Below, piece by piece: positions 1-11,499 of a stretch of 64,000 bases of DNA. The DNA is taken from the NCBI GenBank assembly GCA_963693305.1, contig OY855905.1:5288701-5352700 (forward strand), read 5' to 3'. Positions within the stretch are counted from its first letter, which is position 1, and each line of letters starts with the position of its first letter. Source of the DNA: Meandrina meandrites (Eukaryota > Cnidaria > Anthozoa > Scleractinia > Meandrinidae). The notes beneath the pieces were generated by a model. It was given only the letters and a program-made list of their open reading frames with translations, did not search any database and had not been told where the DNA came from. The translations under genes and the position numbers were made by a program.

Positions 1-694
1 TTATCACAAATTGCACTCGAAATCATGTGATTACCTATACTAATAGTGCAGGTGATAACATGGAACCAAGTAAAATTACGGATTAATATCACACGTGTTT
101 TTAGAAGTTTTAGAAATTTCTAAAACTTCTGTAAGCACAAGCGATATTAATCCTGAATTTTACGAGGAAAGATGTAATTACATTTTTGTGACATAAATAA
201 CGTTCATATAAAAATTTCAAGGCGTGAAGCTAAATTTAGCCGTCGGAACGAGAACATTCCTTTCTAAAATCACACAGAAAAACAGCATGATCCAGCAAAT
301 TCTTACGTTAAGAACAGGATAGGGTTGGTAGCTATATAATCATTAGAACGAGCATCAGCAAATATCACCGGGGGCGCGCAAAATGAAAAAAGTCAGAAAT
401 TCTCAAATTTTGCCAGAATACTGTTTAGTAGAACTATTTTTAAAACAAATGTTTTAAAGTGGCTTGCTACAGTTTTGACGGGGTAAATGAGCTTCAGAAA
501 AGTTTTAGCTTTCACTTATCACCGTTTGTTGCATCCAACGACCAATATTTGCGAGCAATATAGATGCCAATAAATAGGCAAAATGAATATCCGAGGGCTT
601 AAGGGGAGACTGGGCAGTAGTAATTTCAGGGGTGTTTTTAATTAAAATCATCCCCTACGACTTTACCTCAAAGATTCTGAAATTAGATATTGGA
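1..694. other. Intron of copy 1, left edge
   Basis: AT-rich intron with no gene seen. It contains a 28-bp perfect palindrome at 103-130, flanked by inverted GATTAATATC / GATATTAATC. This structure is missing at the matching place in unit 2. Confidence 0.5.
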
Positions 695-1490
695 TCAGAT
701 GAAACATTCATGCAAAATTAATTAAAACATCAGTAAGACAGATTTTTTTTGCAAAATACGAAAATTTTCCCGATTAAAAAAAAAATAGGTCAAAATCTGT
801 TTTACAGATTTTTTAAAAATTTTGGCTGTGGACGCGATTCAGTCCAAAAAATAATTGTGAAAGTTAAATTATGAGATGTACGGTAGGTTTTTTGATCATT
901 TTTAAGCCGAAATCAGGTATTTACGACCTCCAACGAGAATCGACTAGCGTATGCATTTTTATTTGAGCGCGCGCTTCTATGACGCCACATGATATGTGCG
1001 ATGAAAAAAGCAGCAAATAAGAAGTCCTTGTTCGGTTGTTTATCTACCTATTTTTAGTATTTTTTCGTCCTATGACATGTCTAAAAGCATTTTGAAACTT
1101 TTAACTTTTGAATGAAGAGCTCAAACTTGTTTTCGTTTCTTTTATTGTTGCTACCTAAAGTTTTCCGCTCGCGAGCAATATTGACGTCAGGCAGCCGAAT
1201 CGTAGCGCGCGCTCTTGCCTTGTAAAACTGTAGTAAGCCACCTTAAATCAACCACACACAAAAGTGACTCTGAAGTTGGGCAAAGTAATACAAAGGATTC
1301 TCTTTTGCTCAATCAGAAGCCAGCATTCGAAGAGCCGTTTGGAAATGGTCCAGAGAGACTCGTTTTCCAGGGGCTCATTCCACTTTTATAGAAAACTTTC
1401 TCCGCTACGATTTCTGTTTACTTCGTTTTGCCCCGAGTTATTGCCCCTGGGTCTCCGAGGATGACGACATCTGAGAGCTTAGCTCTCTAA

Positions 1491-1660
1491 GGGCGCTTTC
1501 GTTTGGGAATATTCTGGAATAAGAACATATTCTGCTCCTGGGAGCAGAATAGCCGGAATGGAAATCCAAGTATTCCGGAATAGGAAGACCAGCCAAACGA
1601 ACGCTAACTTGCATTATTCCAATTATTCTTATCCCGGATCTATCCCAAACGAACGCGCCC
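1491..1660. mobile_element. Harbinger-like MITE, copy 1
   Basis: Ends GGGCG...TCCCAAACGAACGCGCCC form terminal inverted repeats (the left end has a small change), flanked by TAA on both sides (1488-1490 and 1661-1663). It holds internal hairpins such as CTGCTCCTGGGAGCAG. No coding capacity. Confidence 0.8.
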
Positions 1661-2818
1661 TAATATTCTAATCACAAAGTTTTAGTGGCTCACGCAGAGG
1701 AAGACCTTCAAGAACCTGCGGATGCCTTCACTCGTGACTACGATGTGCTAAGCCTCGCATTTAATGCTCCGAAGATACAAGTTCTATTCCAGCCATCACC
1801 TCCCCACATGCTGAGATAAAATAGCTAGAGATCACAGTTGGATAGCAATGCCTAAATCAAATGGTACAACAGACGAACCAACAGTAGTCTTTTGGAGGGG
1901 GCTTATGTCACAAGTATCCAATCCTTCATTACAGGAGCCAACTTTGTTGGGGTGATATAAAAACGAAAACCCTTTAAAAATAATCTGAAACGCAACCCGA
2001 GGCAATGCGGTACTAACACCGGCAACTTGGAGCACCAGGCCACCGACAGACCTGGCTTGGGAAATGCTATCCATACTGGCATAGCGCACGATGAGCAACA
2101 GAAAGAGGAACACAGTGAGAGACTCCGTTTAGCGAAAAGGAGAGGAAACAAGCTCCCAGCACAGCTACACCTTCTACAAACTTCAGATGCCTCGTATGTC
2201 TGCGAATTTTCGTTTCGAGAAACGGATTGCCCCGTCACCAACGAATTCATAAGCTGAGCACTGCCAAGAAGACATTTTACTCGTAATCGAGCGATTGCCA
2301 ACGAGGGCGATACAACGCATGAGTCAGGAATTACCACAAATGAACAAAAAGTCACAGTGAAACAATTAACACATCATTGAAAAGAGGACAAATTGCTTAA
2401 CAATTTAAACGGTACATGAAAAAGGTGACATCAAACATAACATTTTCAGGATTTTTAGGGGATATTTCGTGCCGTTCTCAGCACATCAAAAAATGGCGAA
2501 TTTTAGAGCGAAACAACTCAACTTGATGCATGGCGCGGTGTTATAAAAAAACATATATCCCATCGAAAGATCAGCACATTTTCTTCAAATAAGTGCAATA
2601 ATTTTTTTTGTGCTACTGCGAAATGCGCGAGATGCAAGCAGGTACAGAGCTCGAAAATTGTTATTTCCTGAACGGTATGAATCTGTTAAGTTGACAGTTA
2701 AAAATCGCACTTTGGTTCGCGATCTAGTGTTAAGAAAATATTACCCAGCGAAAGAGGAGAATTTTTCCTTGAAATGCAGCAAATGGGAAAATACTTTTGG
2801 GCCACTAAAACAAAAAAA

Positions 2819-4212
2819 CATAGTACCAAGTGGGTACATGAGTCTAATGCGTCACGGCTTGTTAGTGCGGTTGAAATATGTATTTACAGCATAGAGCAAG
2901 AGGTGTATCAGAGGTTTGGTAGTAAGAGTGGTTCAGAAGAAGTCGATAATATTTGTTCTCTTAAGTATATATATTTATATATATTTATTCATGTTAAAAG
3001 ATTAGTGCGTTGTAGACCACAGGAAGATCGTACAGATTTAGAAGGGGGGGGGGGATCATGAAAAATTTGTTTGCAAAAGCAAAAAAAGCCCAACTAAATT
3101 TTTTGCAGGCATAAAAAAATTGTCTGCAGGAAGATGACACCGGAAAAAATGTTTTCACAGACAACGATACAGAAAAAAATTGTTGCTTGGAAAAATTTTC
3201 ATCCCCCTACTTCCAAAAAAATAATGGTCCGCCCCATAGATAGACAAGATACAGCCACTTATTTAGTATTCTAAATATCCTAAATCACGTCAAAATAAGC
3301 CAAAATATATTTTTTTTCAATTCCTTTGCAATTTATGCAATACTGCTCAACAAAGATTTCAATTACCTTTAACGTTTTGACACAGGGGAGCAAAGAAAAC
3401 ATTGCGTGCAGAATGTAATTTAATTAAGCGAAATATTTTCACGTCTATTAAACACTACAAGCAGTTGAATGAAAGAGTTTCGTTTTCATGACTGAGAGCA
3501 GCTTCCAAATAGTCAATACATGGAAATAACAATCAGATCGGAATTCAATAACTATTAAAGCGAGTTTTCATTCCGCCTTAACTACTTTTTTGCAAGTTTC
3601 AATATTTGTGCAAATTTTGCGCGAAATGTAATTTGATTACACTGTCTTGTTTTTAAGCTCTAGATTGAATCTTGAATGGTGAAGAAAAAACTCTTTTTAA
3701 TGAAAGTTGCATTCTGTGAATGAAATCCTGCTTCAGTTGAATTGAACAATCAATTGCTGACTACAATTTTATTTAATTTTCCACTTTTTTTAAAGTTATT
3801 TTTTGTTTATGATCGACACAATTGTCACTTCCGGAATTTTTTCATCAAAAGATGTCGATTTCACGTTGCGTTTCCCACGGATTATAAAAAAACATGCAGC
3901 TGGAAGGAGAACATTTTCAGTGGCTTCACACTTGAAAACGAGGATTCATATTTTTTTGCACTGTAAAACATTTATTCCAATTACATACATGACAATTTCT
4001 TTTACAAGTGCGTGTCGTGCTCGAGCTCCGTTCGACCGTTGCTTCGTTAACAACGTCCTTGCTTCCTGATCACCGCACCAAGCCCGCAATGAGGCGGGAT
4101 ATTGTTTAAGCACAATTACACCGGACGATTATCGATCCCGAACCATTCCCTTGGGATTGCTAACATAGAGTCTACATAGAGTCTAAAGCGCATGCGCATT
4201 AGACTCAAAAAT
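2819..4212. mobile_element. Segment of about 1.4 kb present only in unit 1
   Basis: Unit 2 joins CAAAAAA directly to TGATAGG (near 57835). Unit 1 has extra DNA with a 12-bp inverted pair, GAGTCTAATGCG near 2839 and CGCATTAGACTC near 4194. No clear target duplication is seen, and CAAAAA microhomology at the junction also allows a deletion in unit 2. It contains no recognisable gene. Confidence 0.55.
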
Positions 4213-4718
4213 TGATAGGATTATATGTAGGTGTTACTGAGTCCCAAAAATCCTTGCACATCAAATTGCGTGACACATCTTTAAAGCGAAAGCCCAGATA
4301 TTGATACCTTTTCATCAAATAACTCGGGAAACTGAAGTCAAATTCCAGAGCGAAGTAAACGCGAGCGCTGTATTTGAAACTATTGCCCAAAACCCGGCCG
4401 TTAAGAAGCCAAATAAGTGCAGCGCGTTCAGCGAGTAAGAAACGAGCAATTTTCCTGCCCGTCCAATCCGAATCAAGTAATTTTGCCACCTGTAGACAAA
4501 AAATTAACGAAAATACCCTCTGTCTCAGCCAATTAGCATTTAGTAATTATGCTCACTATTCAATAAATAAATAGATTTAGGTATATTTAATCGGCAACCA
4601 TATGTGTATTCTTGCTAAGTAGGCTTTGGGCAGAATAACATATTTACTAATACGTACCCGGTATATCATTTACATTACCTACAAACGTCAGTTTTGCTTG
4701 CGTTCGTTTAATTTGCAG

Positions 4719-4790
4719 ATTTATGCATTACAACGAGATGTACGAGCTACCAAAAGGCTTTTTCAAGGAGTTAAAGCAGATAATGAGAGT
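4719..4790 (+). CDS. Copy 1: final LRR-like exon (72 nt)
   Basis: Acceptor TTTGCAG and donor GTAAGA bound 72 nt, entering and leaving in phase 2. It reads FMHYNEMYELPKGFF, an LRR of the pattern that precedes the hinge in type C LGRs. The next exon completes its last codon to Val. The copy 2 equivalent at 58344-58415 is almost identical. Confidence 0.85.
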
Positions 4791-7700
4791 GTAAGATAAA
4801 CAATTGATCACGATTTGACCAATAAGATGTCTAACATAACCAGTAAAGTCGTAAAATGAATTAAGAAGTAAATATTTCACATGCGCGTGAATCGCTTTTG
4901 TGGCGTCCGCATTTCTTTTTCACTTAAAGTAGTTGATAAATTAATTATTTTTAAATTAAGTTTTGATGAATGTCAACATCAACTTTCTACAAAGTAAGGC
5001 ATATGAAAAAATACAAAAGGTATCAAACTAACACGTTTTCTGGTAAAAATTATTAGCTATAACATTGCAAAATTTATGTCACGAAACACGTATCTTCAAC
5101 ATAACGAATATGTTCATGTTTTAATGAATGCACCTGGAGAAAAAGATGGCACGCGTAAAGCTAAACACTTTCCCAGGTCTGCGCTTTGGCTTCCGTGCTT
5201 CTCTTTTGCTTCACCGCCTTTCCGCGTTCATCCATTACTCAGGAAAAGAACACTGAAAAATGAAAACTACGAGCTCAACAACGTAACTAGGAGTATACTG
5301 TGTGTGAAGATCTGGTGATGGATAATTATGAAATAGCGCTTGCTGACTGTTTATATTTATCGTAATGCATGCATTTTGTGCATTCCAGGACCCTGGACAC
5401 TAATCTGATGTGCTGCCATATGCACAAGGAGGACGCTGACTGTACCTTTCCGTACGACGACAACTTTGCTGATTGTGAGAGCATGTTCAGGAATTCAGCT
5501 CCTAGGAAGAGTATCTGGGCTATCGGAGCTTTGTCGATTGTTGGTTCTGTGTTTGTTCTTACCTGGCGAACAATCTTCAAGGAAAAGAACGTGGTGCAGA
5601 CCATTATGCTAATGCATTTGGCGGTGTCTGATGGCTTGATGGGCATATACCTGATCACAGTGGGCGCCAAAGATTTGTTGTGGTCAGGAGAGTACTATCT
5701 GCATGACTTTAAGTGGCGCACTGGAATGCTTTGCCAGATAATTGGAGCTATCTCTTTGTTGTCTAGTGAGGTGTCTTTAATGGTGATGTCTCTTATCTCC
5801 GCTGACCGGCTGAAAAACATCGTCTTTCCCTACCAAGGCAGTGCTCTTACCCGAAAAATGACCCATGTTGTCTGCTTCATTATATGGTGTGTTGGCTTCC
5901 TGATTGCATTCATTCCGATGTTTGGCATTGGTTATTTTGATGACCCCTTCAGGTATCACACGTACTACGGACGATCTGTGGTGTGCCTGCCACTTCAGCT
6001 CACTTCTGATAAGCCCGCGGGTTGGGAGTACTCTGTGGGTGTCTTTGTTGGTTATAATTTTGGCTTGTCTCTCTTTATCATGGTGGCCTATGTTATGATA
6101 TTCTTCAAATCCTATTTGTCAAGCAGGCGTATGGCCCGCCAGGGTACTGAAAGAGAGATCCAAGCGAGGTCCCAAGCAGCCAATAACAAAAGGGAAGCTG
6201 CACTTGCTAGGCGGGTGTTTTTCATTATTCTCACTGATTGTTTGTGCTGGATGCCCGTGATTGTCATCGGACTCAGGTCCACCTTGGAAAAGTCTTTTAC
6301 TGCTCCAGGAGACCTTGCAGTGTGGATCGCTGTGTTTGCTCTCCCGATTAACTCGGCCTTGAACCCTATCCTGTATACATTGTCAACACCACAGGTATGA
6401 GACAATTTCTCTTTTCCGTATTAATTACTTATATTTGATTAAATTAGATAGAAAAACTATTAGTATAATTGAAAGCGAAAGCACCATAAGTTCTATCGCG
6501 AAGCCAGGTCAGTAGGTCGGTTTTTTTCTGCGTGATTATTCAAGACAAGACAAACCATAAAATGGAAATGCTTTTCTTTTATGTTTTGGTTTAAGCTAGA
6601 TTTAAGTGTGAGTCAACATCACTACACTAAAAGTTAAAAAATAGTACCTAAACTGCACCCAATTGTATGATCGATGACACAGTCTTGATAGGCGAACTTT
6701 ATCGTTAAACTTCCTTATATATCTTTCACACAGGTTCGAGGGATCTTAAGAGACAAAATAGCAGTTCTGTGGGGATACTTGAAGAGCATTTTCTTTTGTT
6801 GCCCTCAACACAAGGAAGGTTAAGTGCTATGCTCCTACTGTTGTTCTAATTTCTTACGACCTTAATTTTATAGTGAACTATAAGTTATAACCCATATTGA
6901 ATGTATTAATATGAAATAATTGAGGCTTTGCTTAAGATTTTTTGACATAATACAAGGGATGCTAACCTGCATACACTACAAGCCGTTCAGAACTTCGCAT
7001 GTGGTATCGTGAGTGGCGCTATAAGAAATTCGAGCGCGTAACGCGCGTATGGTGTGTAAACGTACGACTTGAAATTAAATTCAAACTATTTGGAAATACC
7101 ACTATTCAAGACGGTAACTGGTCAAAGAACGTTCCATTATCGAGCCACCAAAACATGGAACGTGCTTTGATCTGCAGTTACTGCATTGCAATACTATTGT
7201 TGCCTTCAAGAGACATGTTAAGATTAAACTTTTAAATTAATTTTTTTGTAAATATTCTTTTTTTTTTAGCTGTTAATTTTTAATCACTAAGGATTTCTTT
7301 AATTAACAACAGATGTTTATAATGTAGATGTACCTATATACCGTCCGGGGGGTACTCTCATAAATTTGGGATAGGGGTGTGCCGCGAAGGTTCTTAAACC
7401 CTGACCCTATTTAAGGATAAAGAAAACGAAAATTGGTACCCTTTTTAAGGCTCAAACCAGAAAAATGACAACCTATTCAAGGAAAGGAAAAGCGTTGGGT
7501 GACGATCCAAATAACGGCTAACCGCACACGGCAAAACACAAATCTTCTTTTTTTTTTTTAATTTGTTACGTTTAGTTAGGCATTTATTTTAGCTGATAGA
7601 ATTTAGGTACCCTATCTAAGGATAACACCGGGAACATAATGTCAAAAGGAGCAAAAATGATACCCTATTTAAGGACCGAGAACCTCAAAAACCATACCCT

Positions 7701-10700
7701 ATCCCGCGGCACATACCTATATAGCCCATATATGGGGGTACCCCCCCCCCCGGTATACCGTTCCTGAAAAACCCCTATGGGAGGTTAAGTGAAGTATACA
7801 GTATACAGTACATAAATCAGGCTTGCTAAATGTTGGACTACATTCATTATATTGCGAATCAACACGTCGCCATGGACAAGTTTCATTCCAATACTGAATA
7901 TGGAGCAGCTTCTGTCTGTCATTTGCAGAAACGATAAATGAAACGAAGTCTACATAAGATAAGTTACCAAAACAGCGTCTTTCATAAAACTAACCGTTAA
8001 GTTCAATTGACCGCAACAGTTATTTTCTTATACTTGTTTGTTGCAGAGGAAAGTGGAGAAGGACAACAGAACCAGCAGGGAATAGAGGATAATGCACAAC
8101 GTGACGCAGAAGAAGACGAAGGAGGTCCTTTCTTTATTTATGTTATTTATGTCATTAGCTGCTTCTGTTAGATATAAAAGAGAACTTCTCTTAACGTGTC
8201 TTTTTTATTTTATTTTTATCTTTTATTCATTTGTGTTGTAATTGAATCATTTATTTATTACTTGTTTGTTTGCTTGTTTATTTACTTTAAGCTTAAGTTG
8301 AGTGAAGGATGATATAATTAGTTGCTATTTGTTTGGCTCGTCCAGACCTCCTGAAAAACGCTTGTTTAGTGCGACTAATACATTTCATGAATGCCTTAGC
8401 TAAAACATCTAAATTTTATCTTGGTGGAGAGGAAGTTTCTAGCATAGGGTAGGATTGGGTAGGGTAGGGACGTTTTGTCCGCCTCTGCAGCGAATGGTAC
8501 AAAATATCCCTGGAATGGGGCATGGGATCTGTACAGTACCTGCAAATGATCCCTAAAGATGATCGCAAATGATACCAGAACCGGAAATGATCCCCAAAAT
8601 TGGACTGCAAAATTTGCAAATGATCCCAGGACCGTAAATGAAAGCCTCCCTATATAGGACGGAACTCACGAATTTGGAGAGTGGATTTAAAGTGAACCTA
8701 AAATTACATAATCCACAGCAATTTTAATACAACAGTTATTATAAGTTAGACAGGCAAAAGGTACAGTATTTGAACGATTTGAATCTAAATGTCCCAACTT
8801 CAAAAATGCTTGGAAACTAATACCCAGCGTCTGGGATTACAATTAAACTGGAAAATAAAAATATTTTTATCTTCCTTGTGTTATTATAGCGCCTCAATAT
8901 GCACCGATTAATTGAAAAGGTAAATTTATTTCAAAATGTGCTCTTTTTCATATAAATATCATCTACGACGCAAAATCAATCCGAAATCAGCAATATTTGG
9001 CGTGAAAAGTGATTTGGGAAATTTTAGTTAGTGATCTAAAGCAAGAAATAAAGTTTCAACAGTCTGACCAAAAACGTTGACGGGAACAGATCTTTGTGAT
9101 AAATAACCCAACGATAACGAAAAGTCCAAAACTGAGTTTTTATCAATCAATGCATCTTTTGAGAAATAAAAACACACAAGAAAAATGACAACGGGAAAAT
9201 ACTAGAATTTCAACTCAAATGAGTCTTTCTGAAGAAATATTAAGCATGATATATAATAAATATATAAAAGCTGAAAAACGCGGAAAAAACCGAGTTTTTC
9301 AGTTTATGCAAAATTAATCATGCTTAAAATTTCAACACAGCTCAGTAAAATTAGAACACGGAAACCAGAACAACCAAAATTTCCCACGAAAAAAGAATGT
9401 GGTTTTAAACGCTCGCCACACTACGTCTGCAACGCGCGTGTCACCACACTCTTCTTTTTATAAGAACGTCTAATTTTGGGGCTGACGCTGAAGTTTCTTA
9501 TTTCGTTAATGATTTGAGACTGAAAACGGTCTAAAGACATTCTTTAGCTTCATGTTACAGTATTTCAATCAATGTGGACGTGACCAGGAAACGTATCAAA
9601 GAGCACTGTTCGCCGAATGTGGTAAATCAAGTTGCTCTCGACAGACTTGCGCGGCCTGTATTGAGTTAATTATACGGTCAGGTCACATGTTTTATTTATA
9701 CTGCTCATTAAAACAAGAAATTAACAAATTACAATTGTGTCATATCTCCGGATGTAGAAATCTTTTGCGTTTCCCCGTGGAAGCCAGTGTGTGCAAAGGA
9801 AGCAACTAGTCCAAGTAGTGTGCAAGGAAAAATTTTGATGGTTTGTAATTACACAGCAGAGGCATCTTTGAAGACTTCTGTTCCTTTTTTATCACTTGCA
9901 GGAGTCATTCCCGGTCCTGAAATTATTTGCCGTCCAATTTAGGGATCATTTACGGGCCTGTACAGATCGATCTTTTTTCAATATTATTTTAACATACTTA
10001 TCGGCCGCATTTACTGACACGCAAAACAATAGTTCAACAATGTGTTCTCATTTGTGTTCGGTACCCGAAGTATTTCCCAAATCGTTCAATGATAGTTTAG
10101 TGCTAAAACAACTTTCAACTAGCTTTATGTTTACCTTTCTAAACTTTACTAGTACTCCCACTACATAAGTGGCTTCATCTGCTCTGACGGAGAGCAAAGA
10201 GATAAAAAGAAAAACAATCAAAACAAGCTGCTTAGTCACTTTTCTCTTTTTATGCAGAACAAGAAGGAAAAGAGACTCGAATTGAGATGTCTGTTATGCC
10301 AGGTAATGAGAGAAAGTCCCAGCTAATAGTAAACCACCCACATTTAAACGCGGGTGTTTAAATAGTTAAATAGTAACTTATATTAATCTATAAATTTTCC
10401 TAAAACGTTACTCACCAAAATATCTTTCGAACACAGTTGTTGTCTTTTTGTTTTGCCTCTTATCAGGGGGTCTGCGCAAACGAACTTCGATTCGTCGTGC
10501 ATTGGCAGCTGTGCCGTCTGGTAAGTGGCATTTATGTCTCCATTGCTCTTTAATTGAAATGCTAGCAATAAATCATCGTGACGCGAAGAACGGTCACCGC
10601 AGCCGCAATGACCTATGCGTTAACCACACACTAGACAATCTTTCCCCCAGATTAGTTGCACAGTTGTGTTGAACGCTACTGAAAGTTCTAGCATCACAGA

Positions 10701-11499
10701 GTAAATCCCATTACAATGATATTCAATAAACCTTGGGGGTGGGAGGAAGGGGGGGAGAGAAAGGGTGGCAACCACCCAACCCGACTTCTACGCCCGAGGG
10801 TTAAGTAAATCAATGCCTATATATCGGGTAATAGGTTATGTTACTGTATTAATTAACAGACGAAAGAAGAGAGAGCTCTGAAGAACGAATTGTTCAGCCT
10901 GTCTTGTCAACAGAGGAAGGTAACTGATGAATGCTCCTTTTAAGTGTATTGTAATATCATCCTGCAACTGTCACGAATGCTATTGCTTAACGACATTAAA
11001 AAAGCTCTCGAAAACCCTATCAAGATATTTACAATGAATGAAGAATGGAAGGAAGGAAGGAAGGAAGGAAGGAAGGAAGGGAGGGAGGGAGGGAGGGAGG
11101 GAGGGAGGGAGGGAGGGAGGGAGGGAGGGAGGAAGGAAGGAAGGAAGGAAGGAAGGAAGGAAGGAAGGAAGGAAGGAAGGAAGGAAGGAAGGAAGGAAGG
11201 AAGGAAGGAAGGAAGGAAGGAAGGAAGGAAGGAAGGAAGGAAGGAAGGAAGAAGGAAGGAAGGAAGGATTTCTTGTTTCATACGTTTGATTGTTTCTTTT
11301 TAATTCGTTGCTCATTCAAGTGAGCGAGTGATTGGTAAACTGATTTTTGTTCATTTTTCTGCGTAAACCAGGGCCAAAGCAAGACGAAGGCCTTGCGAGT
11401 AGCGAAAGCCCGTCTGCCACAGATGAGGCATCGTCATGTCTTTCTAAAGCCCCGCTTGGACAAGAAAACTTTGATGATGAATATGAAACAGCATTGTAA
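4719..11499 (+). CDS. Relaxin-receptor-like LRR GPCR, copy 1 (3' part of gene)
   Basis: Seen: eight exons, 4719-4790, 5389-6394, 6734-6818, 8047-8124, 10258-10302, 10467-10520, 10860-10919 and 11372-11499 (stop TAA 11497-11499). Each has AG/GT borders and the phases join throughout (2, 0, then 1 for all later introns). They encode the last LRR-like unit, a cysteine-containing hinge, seven membrane helices, helix 8 and an acidic tail. The family is called from 7TM motifs typical of RXFP1/2-type receptors: DGLMGIYL in TM2, SSEVS in TM3, FIIxTDxLCW in TM6 and NSALNPILY in TM7. Known for the family: plasma-membrane receptors for relaxin/insulin-like peptides that signal through G proteins; the ligand here is unknown. 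The 5' exons must lie left of the window. The tail exon with donor GAG|GTCCTT is the least certain border. Copy 2 repeats this block at 58344-64000. Confidence 0.9.
5389..6394 (+). CDS. Copy 1: hinge plus seven-transmembrane exon
   Basis: This is a single 1,006-nt exon, acceptor CATTCCAG, donor CAG|GTATGA, leaving in phase 0. Residues 1-42 are a hinge with several Cys. Approximate helices by exon residue are TM1 43-61, TM2 70-92, TM3 112-140, TM4 157-180, TM5 217-243, TM6 275-296 and TM7 310-332. The TM3 Cys (MLCQI) and the ECL2 Cys (VVCLPL) can form the conserved disulfide. The end of TM3 reads SADRLKN, so the usual (E/D)RY Tyr is Leu. TM7 has NSALNPILY, the RXFP form of NPxxY. An upstream ATG at 5369 is in frame but lies in the intron and is not the start. 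Confidence 0.93.
6734..6818 (+). CDS. Copy 1: helix-8 exon
   Basis: This 85-nt exon follows a TTTCACACAG acceptor. It reads VRGILRDKIAVLWGY and ends near FFCCPQ. The basic-amphipathic stretch right after TM7 fits helix 8, and the paired Cys are plausible palmitoylation sites (inference). It leaves in phase 1. Confidence 0.85.
7343..7753. repeat. Inverted-ended interspersed repeat in intron of copy 1
   Basis: It starts CCGGGGGGTACTCTCAT and ends in the complement (GGGGGTACCCCC...CCGG). GTGTGCCGCG near the left end mirrors CGCGGCACATA near the right. Inside, CCCTATTTAAGGA-type words recur. It looks like a non-coding MITE-like repeat. The twin is at about 61043-61453. Confidence 0.6.
8047..8124 (+). 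CDS. Copy 1: acidic Gln-rich tail exon
   Basis: 78 nt, acceptor GTTGCAG, phase 1 in and out. It encodes a Glu/Gln/Asp-rich stretch (EESGEGQQNQQ then AEEDEG). The donor GAG|GTCCTT is weak, with C at +3. If it is not used, translation would run on 15 codons into a hydrophobic end and stop at TAG 8169-8171. The same arrangement is kept in copy 2. Confidence 0.65.
8125..10257. other. Intron of copy 1 tail
   Basis: No coding exon supported. Recurring AAATGATCCC words occur at 8530-8640, with complementary words near 9900-9960, suggesting ends of an old repeat. Short open frames near 9552-9809 and 9896-10168 are shared with unit 2 only because the whole intron is duplicated. Confidence 0.5.
10258..10302 (+). 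CDS. Copy 1: tail micro-exon 1 (45 nt)
   Basis: Acceptor TTTTTATGCAG, donor CCAG|GTAATG, phase 1 on both sides. It reads EQEGKETRIEMSVMP. Its length and phase fit the neighbouring tail exons. Confidence 0.7.
10467..10520 (+). CDS. Copy 1: tail micro-exon 2 (54 nt)
   Basis: Acceptor TCTTATCAG, donor TCTG|GTAAGT, phase 1 on both sides. It encodes a basic stretch, GGLRKRTSIRRALAAVPS. RKRTS and RRALAAVPS resemble basophilic-kinase substrate contexts (inference). Confidence 0.7.
10860..10919 (+). CDS. Copy 1: tail micro-exon 3 (60 nt)
   Basis: Acceptor AATTAACAG, donor GAAG|GTAACT, phase 1 on both sides. It reads DERRESSEERIVQPV and onward, an acidic, Ser-rich cytoplasmic tail. Confidence 0.7.
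11046..11268. repeat. (GGAA)n microsatellite with GGGA block
   Basis: About 220 bp of GGAA repeats, with an inner GGGA run at about 11081-11131. It lies in the last intron of copy 1. Open frames across it are an artefact of the four-base repeat. Confidence 0.97.
11372..11499 (+). CDS. Copy 1: terminal tail exon with stop
   Basis: Acceptor GTAAACCAG. It enters in phase 1, reads 42 codons including TAA, and is rich in Ser/Asp/Glu. The protein ends in ETAL, a class I PDZ-ligand pattern (T-x-hydrophobic at the C terminus). Only copy 1 shows this exon because copy 2 runs off the window. Confidence 0.78.

Larger units (their letters stand above)
695..10300. repeat. Segmental duplication, unit 1 (7TM half of the receptor gene)
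   Basis: This stretch aligns with about 55672-64000 through exons and introns alike, with few differences. Unit 1 carries an extra segment of about 1.4 kb (2819-4212). Weaker matching continues at 15-82 versus 55315-55384, but 83-690 does not match. The right end of the duplication is beyond the window in unit 2. Confidence 0.92.

Noticed and set aside
1832..2355. Overlapping minus-strand open frames of 93 and 150 codons, also present in unit 2 (56849-57369)
   Set aside because: They persist because the whole intron is duplicated. Differences between copies are mostly amino-acid changing and include an in-frame deletion, and no domain is recognisable.
5777..6405. Antisense and alternative-frame open frames over the 7TM exon (also in unit 2)
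   Set aside because: They are shadows of the receptor coding frame; no features of their own.
9552..10168. Two plus-strand open frames identical in both units (85 and 90 codons)
   Set aside because: They lie in a tail intron between exons whose phases already fit. No splice sites or family features support them.
10940..11323. Open frames of 80-119 codons on both strands rich in KEGR or LPSF
   Set aside because: They are reading-frame artefacts of the GGAA microsatellite.
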